From Pedosphaera sp. (GTDB lineage Bacteria > Verrucomicrobiota > Verrucomicrobiia > Limisphaerales > UBA9464), in contig SIAZ01000001.1 in NCBI GenBank assembly GCA_009695405.1, positions 1 through 34,792 of the forward strand: a DNA stretch of 34,792 nt, read 5' to 3'. Shown here one piece after another: positions 34,646 to 34,792 of this stretch; position 1 is the first letter of the stretch; every line of letters starts with the position of its first letter. The translations under genes were made by a program, and so were the position numbers. The notes under the pieces are model-generated. The model made no database searches. It worked only from the letters and a program-made list of their open reading frames with translations, and was not told where the DNA came from.

Positions 34646-34792
34646 TGAGGTGGACCCCGAAAACTGGACCAGCGGTTAAGTTATGGTTTTGCGGGTTTGA
34701 TCAACGACAAAATGATCAGACCAATGAAAACCAAAACCAAACGGAAAAGACACAGTTCAGCGTTCAAAGCGAAGGTGGGGATGGAGGCGCTG
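34646..34792 (+). mobile_element. Left end of an IS3-family insertion sequence (cut by window end)
   Basis: TGGACCCCGAAAACTGGACCA (34651-34671) matches the ends seen in IS3-family elements. An IS3-type OrfA begins 53 bases further in. The outer boundary, near TGAGG at 34646, is estimated. The rest of the element lies beyond the window. Confidence 0.8.
34724..34792 (+). CDS. IS3-family transposase OrfA, partial (first 23 codons)
   Basis: ATG 34724 opens a frame that runs off the window. Its residues (MKTKTKRKRHSSAFKAKVGM, then EAL) match the start of the helix-turn-helix OrfA of IS3-family elements, in which RRxxSxEFKxKVAxEAL is typical. OrfA binds the element ends and is fused to OrfB by frameshifting to give the active transposase. 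OrfB should lie just outside the window. Confidence 0.85.
   Translation, partial: MKTKTKRKRHSSAFKAKVGMEAL

Overview
The window looks like a chromosomal segment of a Verrucomicrobiota bacterium, possibly from the Pedosphaera/Limisphaerales side. This is inferred from gene content: a DUF1549/DUF1553 protein with a CXXCH motif, an mreBCD-PBP2-RodA-RNase E/G block preceded by a coiled-coil protein and a tiny lipoprotein, an EF-hand protein divergent from an OmpR-type two-component system, a secreted sialidase-like protein and a Tat-exported dimethylformamidase-like protein. Planctomycetota is the main alternative. Most genes are intact housekeeping or envelope genes. No tRNA, rRNA or CRISPR array was found.

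Layout. Positions 1-1766 hold a decayed, 3'-truncated group II intron on the minus strand: its reverse transcriptase has two stops, a frameshift and a mutated active site, and a perfect inverted repeat lies beside it. Positions 1767-6961 (plus) carry a cytochrome c/PQQ-type sugar dehydrogenase, nadD, mqo and a NodB-type deacetylase, then a small ORF (7033-7194) that was not in the supplied gene predictions. A TonB-dependent receptor (minus, 7183-9375) is divergent from dxr (9514-10659).

Positions 10826-19604 are the cell-shape block: an MreC-like coiled-coil protein, a 55-residue lipoprotein, mreB, mreC, mreD, PBP2, rodA and RNase E/G, all on the plus strand, several overlapping by 4 bp, ending at a clear terminator. 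These are the core of the elongasome that makes lateral-wall peptidoglycan. A DUF1549/DUF1553 protein (minus) is followed by enolase (plus) with its own terminator.

Positions 23567-28067 (minus) carry a GDP-mannose dehydratase, then response regulator, sensor kinase and queG in one overlapping transcription unit. A secreted EF-hand protein is divergent from the regulator, and two 10-bp direct repeats (with a weaker third) in the shared promoter region are candidate regulator sites. This layout resembles CpxRA-CpxP.

Positions 28879-34565 hold a LolA-like secreted protein, trxB with a single-domain rhodanese, the Tat-exported dimethylformamidase-like protein and a sialidase-like gene broken by a frameshift at an A9 tract. 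The window ends inside the first codons of an IS3-family insertion sequence.
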